In this document: positions 1 to 7,574 of the stretch, piece by piece
Position numbering within the stretch: the stretch's first letter is position 1
Layout of the letters: each line of letters starts with the position of its first letter
Origin: Erythrobacter sp. 34-65-8
GTDB taxonomy: Bacteria; Pseudomonadota; Alphaproteobacteria; Sphingomonadales; Sphingomonadaceae
DNA length: 15,317 nucleotides
Assembly (NCBI GenBank): GCA_002278985.1
Contig: NCJP01000030.1
Coordinates: 1 to 15,317 of the forward strand
Direction: 5' to 3'
Program-made: the position numbers and the translations under genes
The notes under the pieces: generated by a model
The model's input: only the letters and a program-made list of their open reading frames with translations
Databases searched by the model: none
Told to the model about the DNA's origin: nothing

Positions 1-196
1 CCGCCACCAGGTTGCTGACGGTGCTGTCATAGCATTCCAGCCGGGCAGCGGGGTCAGTGGTGGTCTGGCAGCCCTTCAGACGTTCCAGGTAATCCGAGGT
101 TTGCGGAGCATCCTGAGCAATGGCTGGTGCTGCGACTGGCAGCAGGATGAGCCCCGCGAGAGCTGCTGCGATCCGAAATGTTCCGCTGTCCATCAT
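1..196 (-). CDS. Small exported protein, N-terminal part (cut by window edge)
   Basis: The reading frame starts at a double ATG (196 and 193) and runs off the left edge after 65 codons, so only the N-terminus is visible. An AGGAG ribosome binding site lies at 204-208, seven bases before the ATG at 196. Residues 1-28 form a typical signal peptide: a short polar start, a hydrophobic core (AALAGLILLPVAA) and an APAIAQ cleavage region. The mature part contains LKGC, then DPAARLECYDS around residues 48-58. This C-x(n)-D-x-AARL-x-CYD pattern is common in small exported or periplasmic proteins of alphaproteobacteria whose function is unknown to me. Two cysteines (43 and 55) could form a disulfide. 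It follows the 98-residue exported protein on the same strand with about 100 bases between them and may share its transcript. The function is not recognised. Confidence 0.7.
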   Translation of the reverse strand, partial: MMDSGTFRIAAALAGLILLPVAAPAIAQDAPQTSDYLERLKGCQTTTDPAARLECYDSTVSNLVA

Positions 197-297
197 TGCG
201 CTGCTCCTGGTGGGGGTGTGGTGTTCACGAGGCGCTGCGGGCGTCGTGAGGAGCCAGTGTGCGCAGCAAGAGATGGCACATCGACATCGCGTGAGGC

Positions 298-594
298 CTA
301 ATTTCCGCCCGGACGGCTGCGATTGTCCTCGACCATCCGGTTGGCGAGCGAACTGCTATCGCGTTCAACTTCGGCCCACTGGCGGTTGGTCAGGCAGACC
401 TTGCGGGTTTTGGCCCGCGATCCGATCACCGATTCCGTCTTGCAGCGCATGTAATCGGGATGCTTCTTGTCCTCGATTTTTGCCGTCTTGGGAGGTTCGG
501 CGGCGCGGGGTTGCTGGTCTTGTGCAAAGCCGGCCTGAACCGAAAGCATGAGAGCCAGGGCAAATGTGCCGGTGCCGATCGTTCGTTTCATCAT
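298..594 (-). CDS. Small exported protein of unknown function (98 aa)
   Basis: An AAGGAGG ribosome binding site (600-606) precedes a double ATG at 594 and 591. The spacing fits the second ATG slightly better, so the true start may be one codon downstream. Residues 1-24 look like a signal peptide (FALALMLSVQAGFA, cleavage before QDQQ). The mature protein is short, charged and soluble. It has two cysteines (51 and 67) in the pattern MRCKTESVIGSR...RKVCLT, followed by W73 and a charged helix. The R-C...GSR...R-x-C-x-T...W arrangement is one I associate with small hypothetical exported proteins of sphingomonads, and it suggests a single disulfide in the periplasm. No enzyme motif is visible. It lies downstream of the TonB receptor but is separated from it by a strong terminator, so it probably has its own promoter. 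The gene call is strong; the function is unknown. Confidence 0.8.
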   Translation of the reverse strand: MMKRTIGTGTFALALMLSVQAGFAQDQQPRAAEPPKTAKIEDKKHPDYMRCKTESVIGSRAKTRKVCLTNRQWAEVERDSSSLANRMVEDNRSRPGGN

Positions 595-636
595 CCATTC
601 CTCCTTCGGGGCAGCATAGCCGGGGAGGGGGCAAAT

Positions 637-665
637 AAAAAGGGGCGATGCTTTCGCACCGCCCC
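637..665 (-). terminator. Rho-independent terminator of the TonB receptor gene
   Basis: Read on the minus strand, a 10-bp stem (GGGGCGGTGC with GCATCGCCCC, one G-T wobble) closes a GAAA tetraloop and is followed directly by five T residues. The hairpin starts 24 bases after the receptor stop codon at 689. GNRA loop, GC-rich stem and T-run together make this a textbook intrinsic terminator. It separates the receptor from the 98-residue protein gene. Confidence 0.88.
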
Positions 666-688
666 CTCTTTATTGGCCGAAGCCCGCT

Positions 689-3613
689 TTAGAAGCGGAG
701 CTTCACCGCAGCCGCATAGCGGCGGCCCAGTGCGTCATACGACGACGGGTAGGTGTTGCCCGAGTTGAACGCGGTCGAACCGATGTCCGAACCCACCAGC
801 GGCGGATCCTTGTCGAACAGGTTCTGGACGGTCAGGAGGAACTCGAAGTTCTCCGTCGCAGCCCAGCGGGCGCTCAGATCGAAGTAGTTGTAGGCCGAGA
901 TCTCGTTGAAGTTGACCTGCTGGCCTGCGATCGGACCAACAGAAGCCGGCAGCGTGCCCGAGAAGGCATTGCCGAACTCGTAGTTCACGCCGTCCATGTA
1001 GCGCCATGCCACCGAGAGATCGAGCACGTCGTTGAACGTGAAGGTCGCACGGGTGTTGGCAACGAACTTCGGCTGGATCGAAGCGCAGTTGACCGAATAG
1101 AGGCCGACGCAATCGCGGAAGCCCGAACCCGGGGTAGCTTCGAACTCGTTCTTGAACGTGTAGGTCGCATCGGTCGAGAAGCGGAAGCCGATCGTGTCGG
1201 TGAGACCGGTCCGGTACCGCAGGCTTGCGTCAATACCGTCGGTCTTGATCGTGCCAAGGTTCGACAGGTTGAGCAGCAGGCCGAGCACTTCGTTCGGTGC
1301 ACCGTCCAGGCCGCCCGTGGTCGGGTTGCGCGAAATCAGGGCACAGAACGGATTGTCTGCGGTCGGCGAGTCGTAGCAGCCGTCGGTCACGTCGCTGATT
1401 GCCGGCGAGGTGATCGCGTCGGTCAGCTTGATGTTGAAGTAATCGACGGTGAGCGACAGGTTGGGCATCGGTTCGATGACCGCACCGATGGTCCAGGTGG
1501 TTGCCTTTTCAACGCCGAGGTTCGGGTTGCCGCCCCCGGTCACGTTGATCTGGCCAGCTGCCGGCTGCAGGATCGAGCCGATGAAGGCTTCTGCCTGGGC
1601 CTGCGAAGCACCGCCGCGGACGATCTGCGATACGCAAGCCGAGCGAAGCGCGGTGTTACCAACCGGAGCAGCCCCGGCGCACGGATCGACAGCAAGGTTA
1701 TCCAGACCGGTGGTGACCGGAGTGAACAGTTCGCCGATGTTCGGTGCACGCGAGGAACGCTGGTAGTTGCCGCGGATCGAGATCGCATCGACCGGCGAGA
1801 AAGTACCGCCGGCCTTCCAGGTGAATTCGCTGCCCGAGGTCGAGTAGTCCGAATAACGGGCACCCAGTTCAAGCGTGAGTTCACGGAAGATCGAATCTTC
1901 GATGATCGGGATCACGAGTTCGCCGAACGCGTCCTTGACGTCGTACGAACCGTTGATGTCCGGGGCCGCACCGCCGCCGCCGACAACTTCGCCGGGGGTC
2001 TTGGAGGCGTCATCCGACTGCTGGGTCGCGCTGTACTTGCGGTACTCGGCGCCGACAGCGAAGCCGATCGGGCTGTCCGAGATGCCGAAGCCGAGGTCAC
2101 CGTTCACGATGCCCTGAACCTGCTGCAGCTTGGCGCCGGTGATGACCAGCTGCTGCTGGCTGAACACGTAGTCGATCATCGGCTGCGTGATGGTGCCGGC
2201 CGGGCCGAACAGGTTGATCGGAACGCATCCGGAAGCGCCGCTGTCGCAAGCGTCGGGGCTGGACGAACGCAACGAGTTCTGCAGGCGGCTGAAGCGGGCG
2301 AAACCGCCCTGGCGCTGCATCTGCTCGCTTTCGCCGTAGGTGCCCGAGACTTCCCAGTTCACGTTGTCGGTCAGGCTGCCGCGCAGGCCGCCCGTGATGT
2401 TGAACAGGGTGGTGGTGAAGTCAGACGTACGCGGACCGGCTTCCACCGAGCGGCGACGCACCTGGATGTTCACTTCGCGATAGCCGGCAGCGTTCGGGCC
2501 ATCGGCAGAGGCTGCAGCGGCGCAACCGGCAGCATCAAGCCCTGCGCCGGTGCAGAGGCGCTGGAGGATCGCGTTGGGGATGAACGGGTTCGACAGCGGC
2601 ACCGCGTAGGTGTTGAAGAACGAACCGCCCGGGGCGATGATCGTCGAAACGGTCTGCTTCGAGAACACGGCCTGGGTGAACACTTCCACATCGTCCGTCA
2701 CTTCGTAGTGTGCGGCGCTGTAGATGTTGTACCGCTTGAACGGGGTCTGGAAGATGTTCGAGGGGTTGAAGTTGTAGAAGTCGTAGATCGTGTCCGGAAC
2801 GACATCGGTGCCTTCCGGATTGATCTGGCCGGTGGCGCCGCCGCCGACAATCACAGACGGAACAGCTGCGGACGAGCCGCCGGCTGCGCCGCTGAAGGAA
2901 CCGACATTGAACAGCGAGAAGTCACGGGCGCCCTGGAAGACGGCGTCCTGATCCTGGTAACCGACGCTGAGAACAGCGTTACCGCGGCCGTCATCGAAGT
3001 TGGCACCGATGGTCACGTCGGCGCGGAAGACGCTGCCGTCACCCTGCTCGGTGATCTGCTGCGAGGCAGTTGCTTCGACACCGGCGAAGTCACGCTTGGT
3101 GATGAAGTTCACAACGCCGCCGATCGCGTCCGCACCGTAAGTGGTGGTCGCGCCGCCGGTCAGGATTTCCGTGCGCTCGATGATCGCCAGCGGGATGTTG
3201 TTGAGGTCGACGCGGCCGGTCGTGTCGGCCGGGGTGAAGCGGCGACCGTCAAGCAGCACGAGGTTGCGGTTCGAACCGATGCCGCGAAGGTTGACGAAGC
3301 TGGCGCCGCCGTTGCCGTTGTTGACGGCCGAACCGATGCTGGGAACAGCCGAGGGCAGTTCGCGCAGGAATTCTTCCGCGACGTTCGTCTGTGCAAGCTC
3401 AAGGTCGTCGCTGCTGACAACGCTCACCGGGCTCGACAGCTCGAGGTTGGAGTTGGAAATGCGCGACCCGGTCACGACGATGGCCGGTGCGGGCGCAGCC
3501 TCTTCGGCAGCCTCTTCGGCGGCAGCGTCCTGAGCGAAAGCCGGCTGCGCCATAAGCGCAAGGCTCAGCGCAACCGGTGCGGCGGCAAGTTTCAGTTGAT
3601 TCTGGAGTTTCAT
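689..3613 (-). CDS. TonB-dependent outer-membrane receptor (974 aa)
   Basis: This is an outer-membrane active-transport channel driven by TonB-ExbBD; the substrate cannot be told from sequence. The start at 3613 is chosen because AGAGGA lies eight bases upstream and a clean signal peptide follows (residues 1-28, ending QPAFAQ). In-frame ATGs at 3643 and 3664 would put an odd charged leader before it. After an Ala/Glu-rich linker comes AIVVTGSRI (44-52), a TonB-box-like start, and a plug domain at about 60-175 with NLRGIGSNRNLVLLDGRR and the GADAIGGVVNFITK motif. The rest is a beta-barrel ending in the terminal phenylalanine typical of outer-membrane proteins (KLRF). All ten cysteines fall in five close pairs: 354/364, 456/463, 645/660, 746/757 and 835/843. 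They probably form disulfides in surface loops. The gene is monocistronic, diverges from the thiolase operon, and is closed by the terminator at 637-665. Confidence 0.95.
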   Translation of the reverse strand: MKLQNQLKLAAAPVALSLALMAQPAFAQDAAAEEAAEEAAPAPAIVVTGSRISNSNLELSSPVSVVSSDDLELAQTNVAEEFLRELPSAVPSIGSAVNNGNGGASFVNLRGIGSNRNLVLLDGRRFTPADTTGRVDLNNIPLAIIERTEILTGGATTTYGADAIGGVVNFITKRDFAGVEATASQQITEQGDGSVFRADVTIGANFDDGRGNAVLSVGYQDQDAVFQGARDFSLFNVGSFSGAAGGSSAAVPSVIVGGGATGQINPEGTDVVPDTIYDFYNFNPSNIFQTPFKRYNIYSAAHYEVTDDVEVFTQAVFSKQTVSTIIAPGGSFFNTYAVPLSNPFIPNAILQRLCTGAGLDAAGCAAAASADGPNAAGYREVNIQVRRRSVEAGPRTSDFTTTLFNITGGLRGSLTDNVNWEVSGTYGESEQMQRQGGFARFSRLQNSLRSSSPDACDSGASGCVPINLFGPAGTITQPMIDYVFSQQQLVITGAKLQQVQGIVNGDLGFGISDSPIGFAVGAEYRKYSATQQSDDASKTPGEVVGGGGAAPDINGSYDVKDAFGELVIPIIEDSIFRELTLELGARYSDYSTSGSEFTWKAGGTFSPVDAISIRGNYQRSSRAPNIGELFTPVTTGLDNLAVDPCAGAAPVGNTALRSACVSQIVRGGASQAQAEAFIGSILQPAAGQINVTGGGNPNLGVEKATTWTIGAVIEPMPNLSLTVDYFNIKLTDAITSPAISDVTDGCYDSPTADNPFCALISRNPTTGGLDGAPNEVLGLLLNLSNLGTIKTDGIDASLRYRTGLTDTIGFRFSTDATYTFKNEFEATPGSGFRDCVGLYSVNCASIQPKFVANTRATFTFNDVLDLSVAWRYMDGVNYEFGNAFSGTLPASVGPIAGQQVNFNEISAYNYFDLSARWAATENFEFLLTVQNLFDKDPPLVGSDIGSTAFNSGNTYPSSYDALGRRYAAAVKLRF

Positions 3614-3749
3614 TGCTAAGTCCTCTTTATAGACTTTTTTCATCGACCCCGGGGCGGCAAGCACCCGTCGGGATTTCCGGCCTGTTCACGTGCGATATCC
3701 CACAGGAAATCGTACGGATACGACGCGCTGGATGGTGGCTAACACCTTA

Positions 3750-3763
3750 AATGGCGCGCCATT
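3750..3763. repeat. 14-bp perfect palindrome AATGGCGCGCCATT
   Basis: AATGGCG is followed immediately by its exact reverse complement CGCCATT. The palindrome lies 137 bases upstream of the receptor start and 219 bases upstream of the thiolase start. Length and symmetry suit a dimeric repressor operator for either gene. No regulator for it is encoded nearby, and the cognate protein is not known. Confidence 0.4.
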
Positions 3764-3919
3764 GCAAAGAGATTGTCGGTTCCTGCCGAGGAAGCCCGGC
3801 GCACTGTGGCGTCAAGGACACAGTCATTTGTGGCGGGCCTTGAAGGGTGCGGCAGTCCACATCGGCACCCATGGGCGGCGGCATGGTTCTGCGCGCCAGC
3901 CCCATCCCAACAATGTCAG

Positions 3920-3944
3920 TTGACGCAAACGTAAGGTCACCTTA
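3920..3944 (+). promoter_or_regulatory. Candidate operator/promoter of the thiolase operon
   Basis: A TTGACG hexamer (3920-3925), which matches a -35 element, is followed by CAAACG and then the perfect palindrome TAAGGT-C-ACCTTA (3932-3944). The whole element lies 38-62 bases upstream of the thiolase ATG. TTGACGCAAACGTAAG (3920-3935) also resembles the TTnACG...ACGTnAA layout that I recall for LiuR-type MerR regulators of branched-chain amino acid and fatty acid catabolism. That comparison is from memory and is weak. I could not find a good -10 box at 17-bp spacing, which would be consistent with an activator-dependent promoter. Confidence 0.4.
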
Positions 3945-3981
3945 GGCGGGTGGCAAATCGAAACCCGTGGGAGAGTGCAGG

Positions 3982-5154
<1,173 letters not shown>

Positions 5155-5179
5155 TTTTCAATCCTGAAAGGACTACCCG

Positions 5180-5962
5180 ATGAAGCTCGATAACACTGTT
5201 GCCGCGGTCGTCACCGGCGGCGCGTCCGGCCTTGGTGCCGCCACCGCCCGCGCGCTGGCTGCCAAGGGCGTGAAGGTCGCGATTTTCGACCTGCAGGAAG
5301 AAAAGGGCAAGGCCATGGCCGAGGAAATCGGCGGCGTGTTCTGCGAAGTCAATGTGACCAGCGACGAAAGCGTGGCCGCCGGTTTCGCCAAGGCGCGCGA
5401 AGCCCACGGGCAGGAACGGATCCTGGTCAACTGCGCCGGCACCGGCGCAGCGATGAAGACCGCCAGCCGCAAGAAGGACGATGGCTCGATTGCGTTCTAT
5501 CCGCCCGCCGCGTTTGACTGGCTGATCCAGATCAACCTGGTCGGCACGTTCCGCTGCATCGCCATGTCGGCTGCCGGGATGATGACGCTGGACCCGCAGG
5601 AAGACGGAGATCGCGGCGCGATCGTCAACACCGCCTCGGTTGCGGCGGAAGACGGCCAGATGGGCCAGGTCGCCTATTCTGCATCGAAGGCCGGTGTCGT
5701 CGGCATGACCCTGCCGATTGCGCGCGATCTTGCCAGCGAGGCGATCCGCATCAACACCATCCTGCCCGGCATCTTCGATACCCCGCTGCTGCAAGGCGCG
5801 CCGCAGAACGTGCGCGATGCGCTGGGTGCCTCGGTGCCGTTCCCCAAGCGCCTGGGCGAGCCGACCGAATACGCCAAGCTGGCGCTGGCGATGATCGAGA
5901 ACGGCTATTTCAACGGCGAGGACGTGCGCCTCGACGGGGCCATCAGGATGGCCCCGCGCTGA
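5180..5962 (+). CDS. HSD10-like short-chain 3-hydroxyacyl-CoA dehydrogenase (260 aa)
   Basis: This is a classical NAD-dependent short-chain dehydrogenase. AAAGGA lies eight bases before the ATG. The Rossmann motif is TGGASGLG (12-19), with Asp37 at the end of strand 2, which favours NAD over NADP. NCAG is at 84-87, Asn119 lies in the active-site region, Ser153 is in NTAS, and the catalytic pair is Tyr166/Lys170 in YSASK. The closing stretch NGEDVRLDGAIRMAPR and the IRINTILPGIFDTPLL segment match the type-10 17-beta-HSD / 3-hydroxy-2-methylbutyryl-CoA dehydrogenase group. Members of that group oxidise 3-hydroxyacyl-CoA to 3-ketoacyl-CoA, which is the substrate of the thiolase encoded 25 bases upstream. 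A strong terminator follows 57 bases after the stop. The family assignment is firm; the exact acyl-CoA substrate is inferred. Confidence 0.92.
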   Translation: MKLDNTVAAVVTGGASGLGAATARALAAKGVKVAIFDLQEEKGKAMAEEIGGVFCEVNVTSDESVAAGFAKAREAHGQERILVNCAGTGAAMKTASRKKDDGSIAFYPPAAFDWLIQINLVGTFRCIAMSAAGMMTLDPQEDGDRGAIVNTASVAAEDGQMGQVAYSASKAGVVGMTLPIARDLASEAIRINTILPGIFDTPLLQGAPQNVRDALGASVPFPKRLGEPTEYAKLALAMIENGYFNGEDVRLDGAIRMAPR

Positions 5963-6019
5963 GGTGCGCGAATTGATTTTCCTACCCGGTGCCAGTGCCG
6001 CTAGGATTGCTGAATGACG

Positions 6020-6077
6020 ATCCGCCGCTTCCTTTCCGCAACGCCAGTTTGCGGATCGGGAGCGGCGGATTTTTTTG
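6020..6077 (+). terminator. Rho-independent terminator of the thiolase-SDR operon
   Basis: A 10-bp perfect outer stem (ATCCGCCGCT at 6020-6029 with AGCGGCGGAT at 6061-6070) encloses a second 6-bp hairpin (CCGCAA 6036-6041 with TTGCGG 6049-6054). It is followed by a run of seven T residues (6070-6076). It ends the plus-strand operon that starts at 3982 and insulates the crotonase gene at 6142. Confidence 0.9.
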
Positions 6078-6092
6078 TGCCAGGACAGTGTA

Positions 6093-6107
6093 ACATGTGG
6101 TCCATGT
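6093..6107. promoter_or_regulatory. Candidate operator upstream of the crotonase gene
   Basis: ACATG and CATGT form an inverted repeat with a 5-base spacer. It lies between the upstream terminator and the crotonase ribosome binding site, about 35 bases before the ATG. The region between 6078 and 6127 must hold the crotonase promoter, so a repressor site here is plausible. The MarR-type regulator encoded downstream is one possible binder. The arms are short, and chance occurrence cannot be excluded. Confidence 0.25.
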
Positions 6108-6141
6108 CTCGTTGCAGCATGGCCAACGGAGGGGAGCTTCC

Positions 6142-7014
6142 ATGACCGACTTCACCCAGATCAGGCTCGACAAGGCCGACGGTATCGCCACGCTGACGCT
6201 CTACCGGCCGGAGAAGATGAACGCCTTCACCGGTACGATGATGAACGAGATCTGCGCCGCGCTGGACGATACCGACACCGATGACAGCGTGCGCGCGGTG
6301 ATCGTGACCGGGCATGGGGAGCGGGCGTTCTGCGCCGGGGCGGACCTGACCCCGGAAGGCGGCGGGCACGTGTTCTCCGATCCCAACCCGGTCAGCGACC
6401 TGTCCGACGAGCGGGTGCGCGATGGCGGCGGGCGGCTGACGCTGCGGCTGTTCAACTCGAAGAAGCCCCTGATCGGGGCCTGCAACGGGGTGGCCGTGGG
6501 CGTGGGCGCGACCATGCAGCTGCCGTTCGACATCCGGCTGGCCAGCGACAATGCCCGGTTCGGGTTCGTGTTCGCCCGGCGCGGGATCGTGCCGGAGGCG
6601 TGCTCAAGCTGGTTCCTGCCGCGCGCCGTGGGGCTCCAGACAGCACTCGAATGGTGCATGACGGGCCGCATCTTCGATGCCCAGGAGGCGCTTGACCGGG
6701 GGCTGGTGCGCTCGGTCCACCCGCAGGCCGAACTGATGGATGCCGCGCGCGCGATTGCGCGCGAGATTGCCGACAACACCTCGGCGGTGTCGGTCAGCAT
6801 GACCCGCGCCATGCTGTGGCGGCTGGCCGCGACCGAGCACCCGATGATGGCGCACCGGATCGACAGCCGCTCGATCTACCGCCTCAGCCGCAGCGCCGAC
6901 GCGAGGGAGGGCATCGCCAGCTTCCTCGAGAAGCGCGCGCCGGTCTATCCGGATACGGTCAGCGGCGACATGCCCGACTTCTACCCCTGGTGGGACGAGC
7001 CGGGCTACGCCTGA
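6142..7014 (+). CDS. Crotonase-family protein (enoyl-CoA hydratase/isomerase-like), 290 aa
   Basis: The ATG at 6142 is preceded by GGAGGGGA (6128-6135); an in-frame GTG at 6097 lacks such a site. Crotonase landmarks are clear: LYRPEKMNAF (20-29), oxyanion-hole loops ERAFCAGADL (60-69) and ACNGVAVGVGA (113-123), and the segment RFGFVFARRGIVPEACSSWFLPRAVG (139-164). By my alignment to the rat hydratase, the general-base Glu144 position is Phe144 here, while the Glu164 position is kept as Glu170. Glu152 in GIVPE takes the place where isomerases such as PaaG carry an acidic residue. The protein may therefore be an isomerase, hydrolase or other crotonase activity and not a standard hydratase. The C-terminal SADAREGIASFLEKRAP motif is typical and is followed by an unusual aromatic end (DFYPWWDEPGYA). 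A MarR regulator follows after 53 bases, probably in the same transcript. The substrate is unknown. Confidence 0.9.
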   Translation: MTDFTQIRLDKADGIATLTLYRPEKMNAFTGTMMNEICAALDDTDTDDSVRAVIVTGHGERAFCAGADLTPEGGGHVFSDPNPVSDLSDERVRDGGGRLTLRLFNSKKPLIGACNGVAVGVGATMQLPFDIRLASDNARFGFVFARRGIVPEACSSWFLPRAVGLQTALEWCMTGRIFDAQEALDRGLVRSVHPQAELMDAARAIAREIADNTSAVSVSMTRAMLWRLAATEHPMMAHRIDSRSIYRLSRSADAREGIASFLEKRAPVYPDTVSGDMPDFYPWWDEPGYA

Positions 7015-7041
7015 CCGGACCGGGCCAGACCCCTTGCCAGC

Positions 7042-7053
7042 GCAACCGGTTGC
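7042..7053. promoter_or_regulatory. 12-bp palindrome before the MarR gene (possible autoregulatory operator)
   Basis: GCAACCGGTTGC is a perfect palindrome ending 14 bases before the MarR start codon. A further TTGC at 7034-7037 makes a nested repeat with the GCAA at 7042-7045. MarR proteins often bind palindromes overlapping their own promoter, which makes this a reasonable candidate. No separate promoter for the regulator is evident. Confidence 0.35.
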
Positions 7054-7067
7054 CGTAGAAACGACCC

Positions 7068-7535
7068 ATGACTGACTCACGCGAGGCCGTGCTGCGGCTG
7101 GCCGACTTCCTGCCCTACCAGCTGTCGATCGCGTCCAACGCGGTCAGCAACAGTATCGCAGAGGTCTATCGCGCCCGGTTCGGCCTCAAGATACCCGAAT
7201 GGCGGGTGATGGCGGTTCTCGGTGATCGGGGTGCTCTGACTCAGCGTGAACTGACCGAGGCGACCGTGATGGACAAGGTTGCGGTCAACCGGGCGTGCAA
7301 GGCGCTGGAGGCGCGCGGTCTGCTGGCGCGGGAACCCAACGCGCGTGACGGACGCTCGCACCACCTTGCGCTGACGGACGCGGGGGCTGCCATCTACGGC
7401 CGGATCATGCCGCTGGCGCTGGAGATGGAGCAGCGGCTGTTCGCCACGCTCGCTCCGGATGAACGGGCCACCTTCTCGCGCCTGCTGGCCGCTGTCCTGG
7501 CGGAAGCCGCAAAGCACGATCCCGCCGCCGGCTGA
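7068..7535 (+). CDS. MarR-family transcriptional regulator (155 aa)
   Basis: This is a small dimeric DNA-binding repressor. The winged helix-turn-helix spans about residues 43-105: PEWRVMAVLGDRG, then LTQRELTEATVMDKVAVNRACKALEARG (helices 3 and 4), and the wing PNARDGRSHHLALT with the family's conserved D-x-R (94-96). N-terminal helices 8-40 and a C-terminal helix 108-150 would form the dimer interface. The ATG at 7068 has no strong ribosome binding site, consistent with translational coupling to or low expression from the crotonase transcript 53 bases upstream. MarR proteins near CoA-metabolism genes often sense an acyl- or aryl-CoA, so the adjacent crotonase is the likely target; this is inference. 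The stop codon lies inside a 10-bp inverted repeat shared with the convergent tadC. Confidence 0.9.
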   Translation: MTDSREAVLRLADFLPYQLSIASNAVSNSIAEVYRARFGLKIPEWRVMAVLGDRGALTQRELTEATVMDKVAVNRACKALEARGLLAREPNARDGRSHHLALTDAGAAIYGRIMPLALEMEQRLFATLAPDERATFSRLLAAVLAEAAKHDPAAG

Positions 7536-7550
7536 CCGGAGGCGGGATCG
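7517..7550. terminator. Inverted repeat between convergent marR and tadC
   Basis: CGATCCCGCC (7517-7526) pairs perfectly with GGCGGGATCG (7541-7550) across a 14-base loop that contains the marR stop codon. The repeat sits where the two convergent transcripts end. There is no T-run on the plus side, so it may act as a weak bidirectional terminator or transcript-end stabiliser. Confidence 0.5.
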
Positions 7551-7574
7551 GTTGTCGGCAGACTGGCCGGGTGA

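Larger units (their letters stand above)
3614..3981. promoter_or_regulatory. Divergent intergenic control region, 368 bp
   Basis: This is the only gene-free stretch over 300 bases. It separates the minus-strand TonB receptor from the plus-strand thiolase operon and must hold promoters for both. I see no convincing coding sequence in it: the open frames are short, lack ribosome binding sites and show no family motif. It holds a 14-bp perfect palindrome (3750-3763), a 6-bp inverted repeat ACTGTG/CACAGT with a 10-base spacer (3803-3808 and 3819-3824), and a 13-bp palindrome next to a TTGACG element just before the thiolase (3920-3944). I could not assign confident -35/-10 pairs. Nothing in it looks like a riboswitch I recognise. 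Confidence 0.6.

Noticed and set aside
2708..3619. 303-codon open frame on the plus strand
   Set aside because: Antisense to the plug and early barrel of the TonB receptor. The Val/Asp/Ala-rich translation is the usual opposite-strand shadow in GC-rich coding DNA.
3690..3923. 77-codon open frame in the divergent intergenic region
   Set aside because: It starts with GTG without a ribosome binding site, spans two palindromes, and its translation (Arg/His/Gly-rich) has no recognisable feature.
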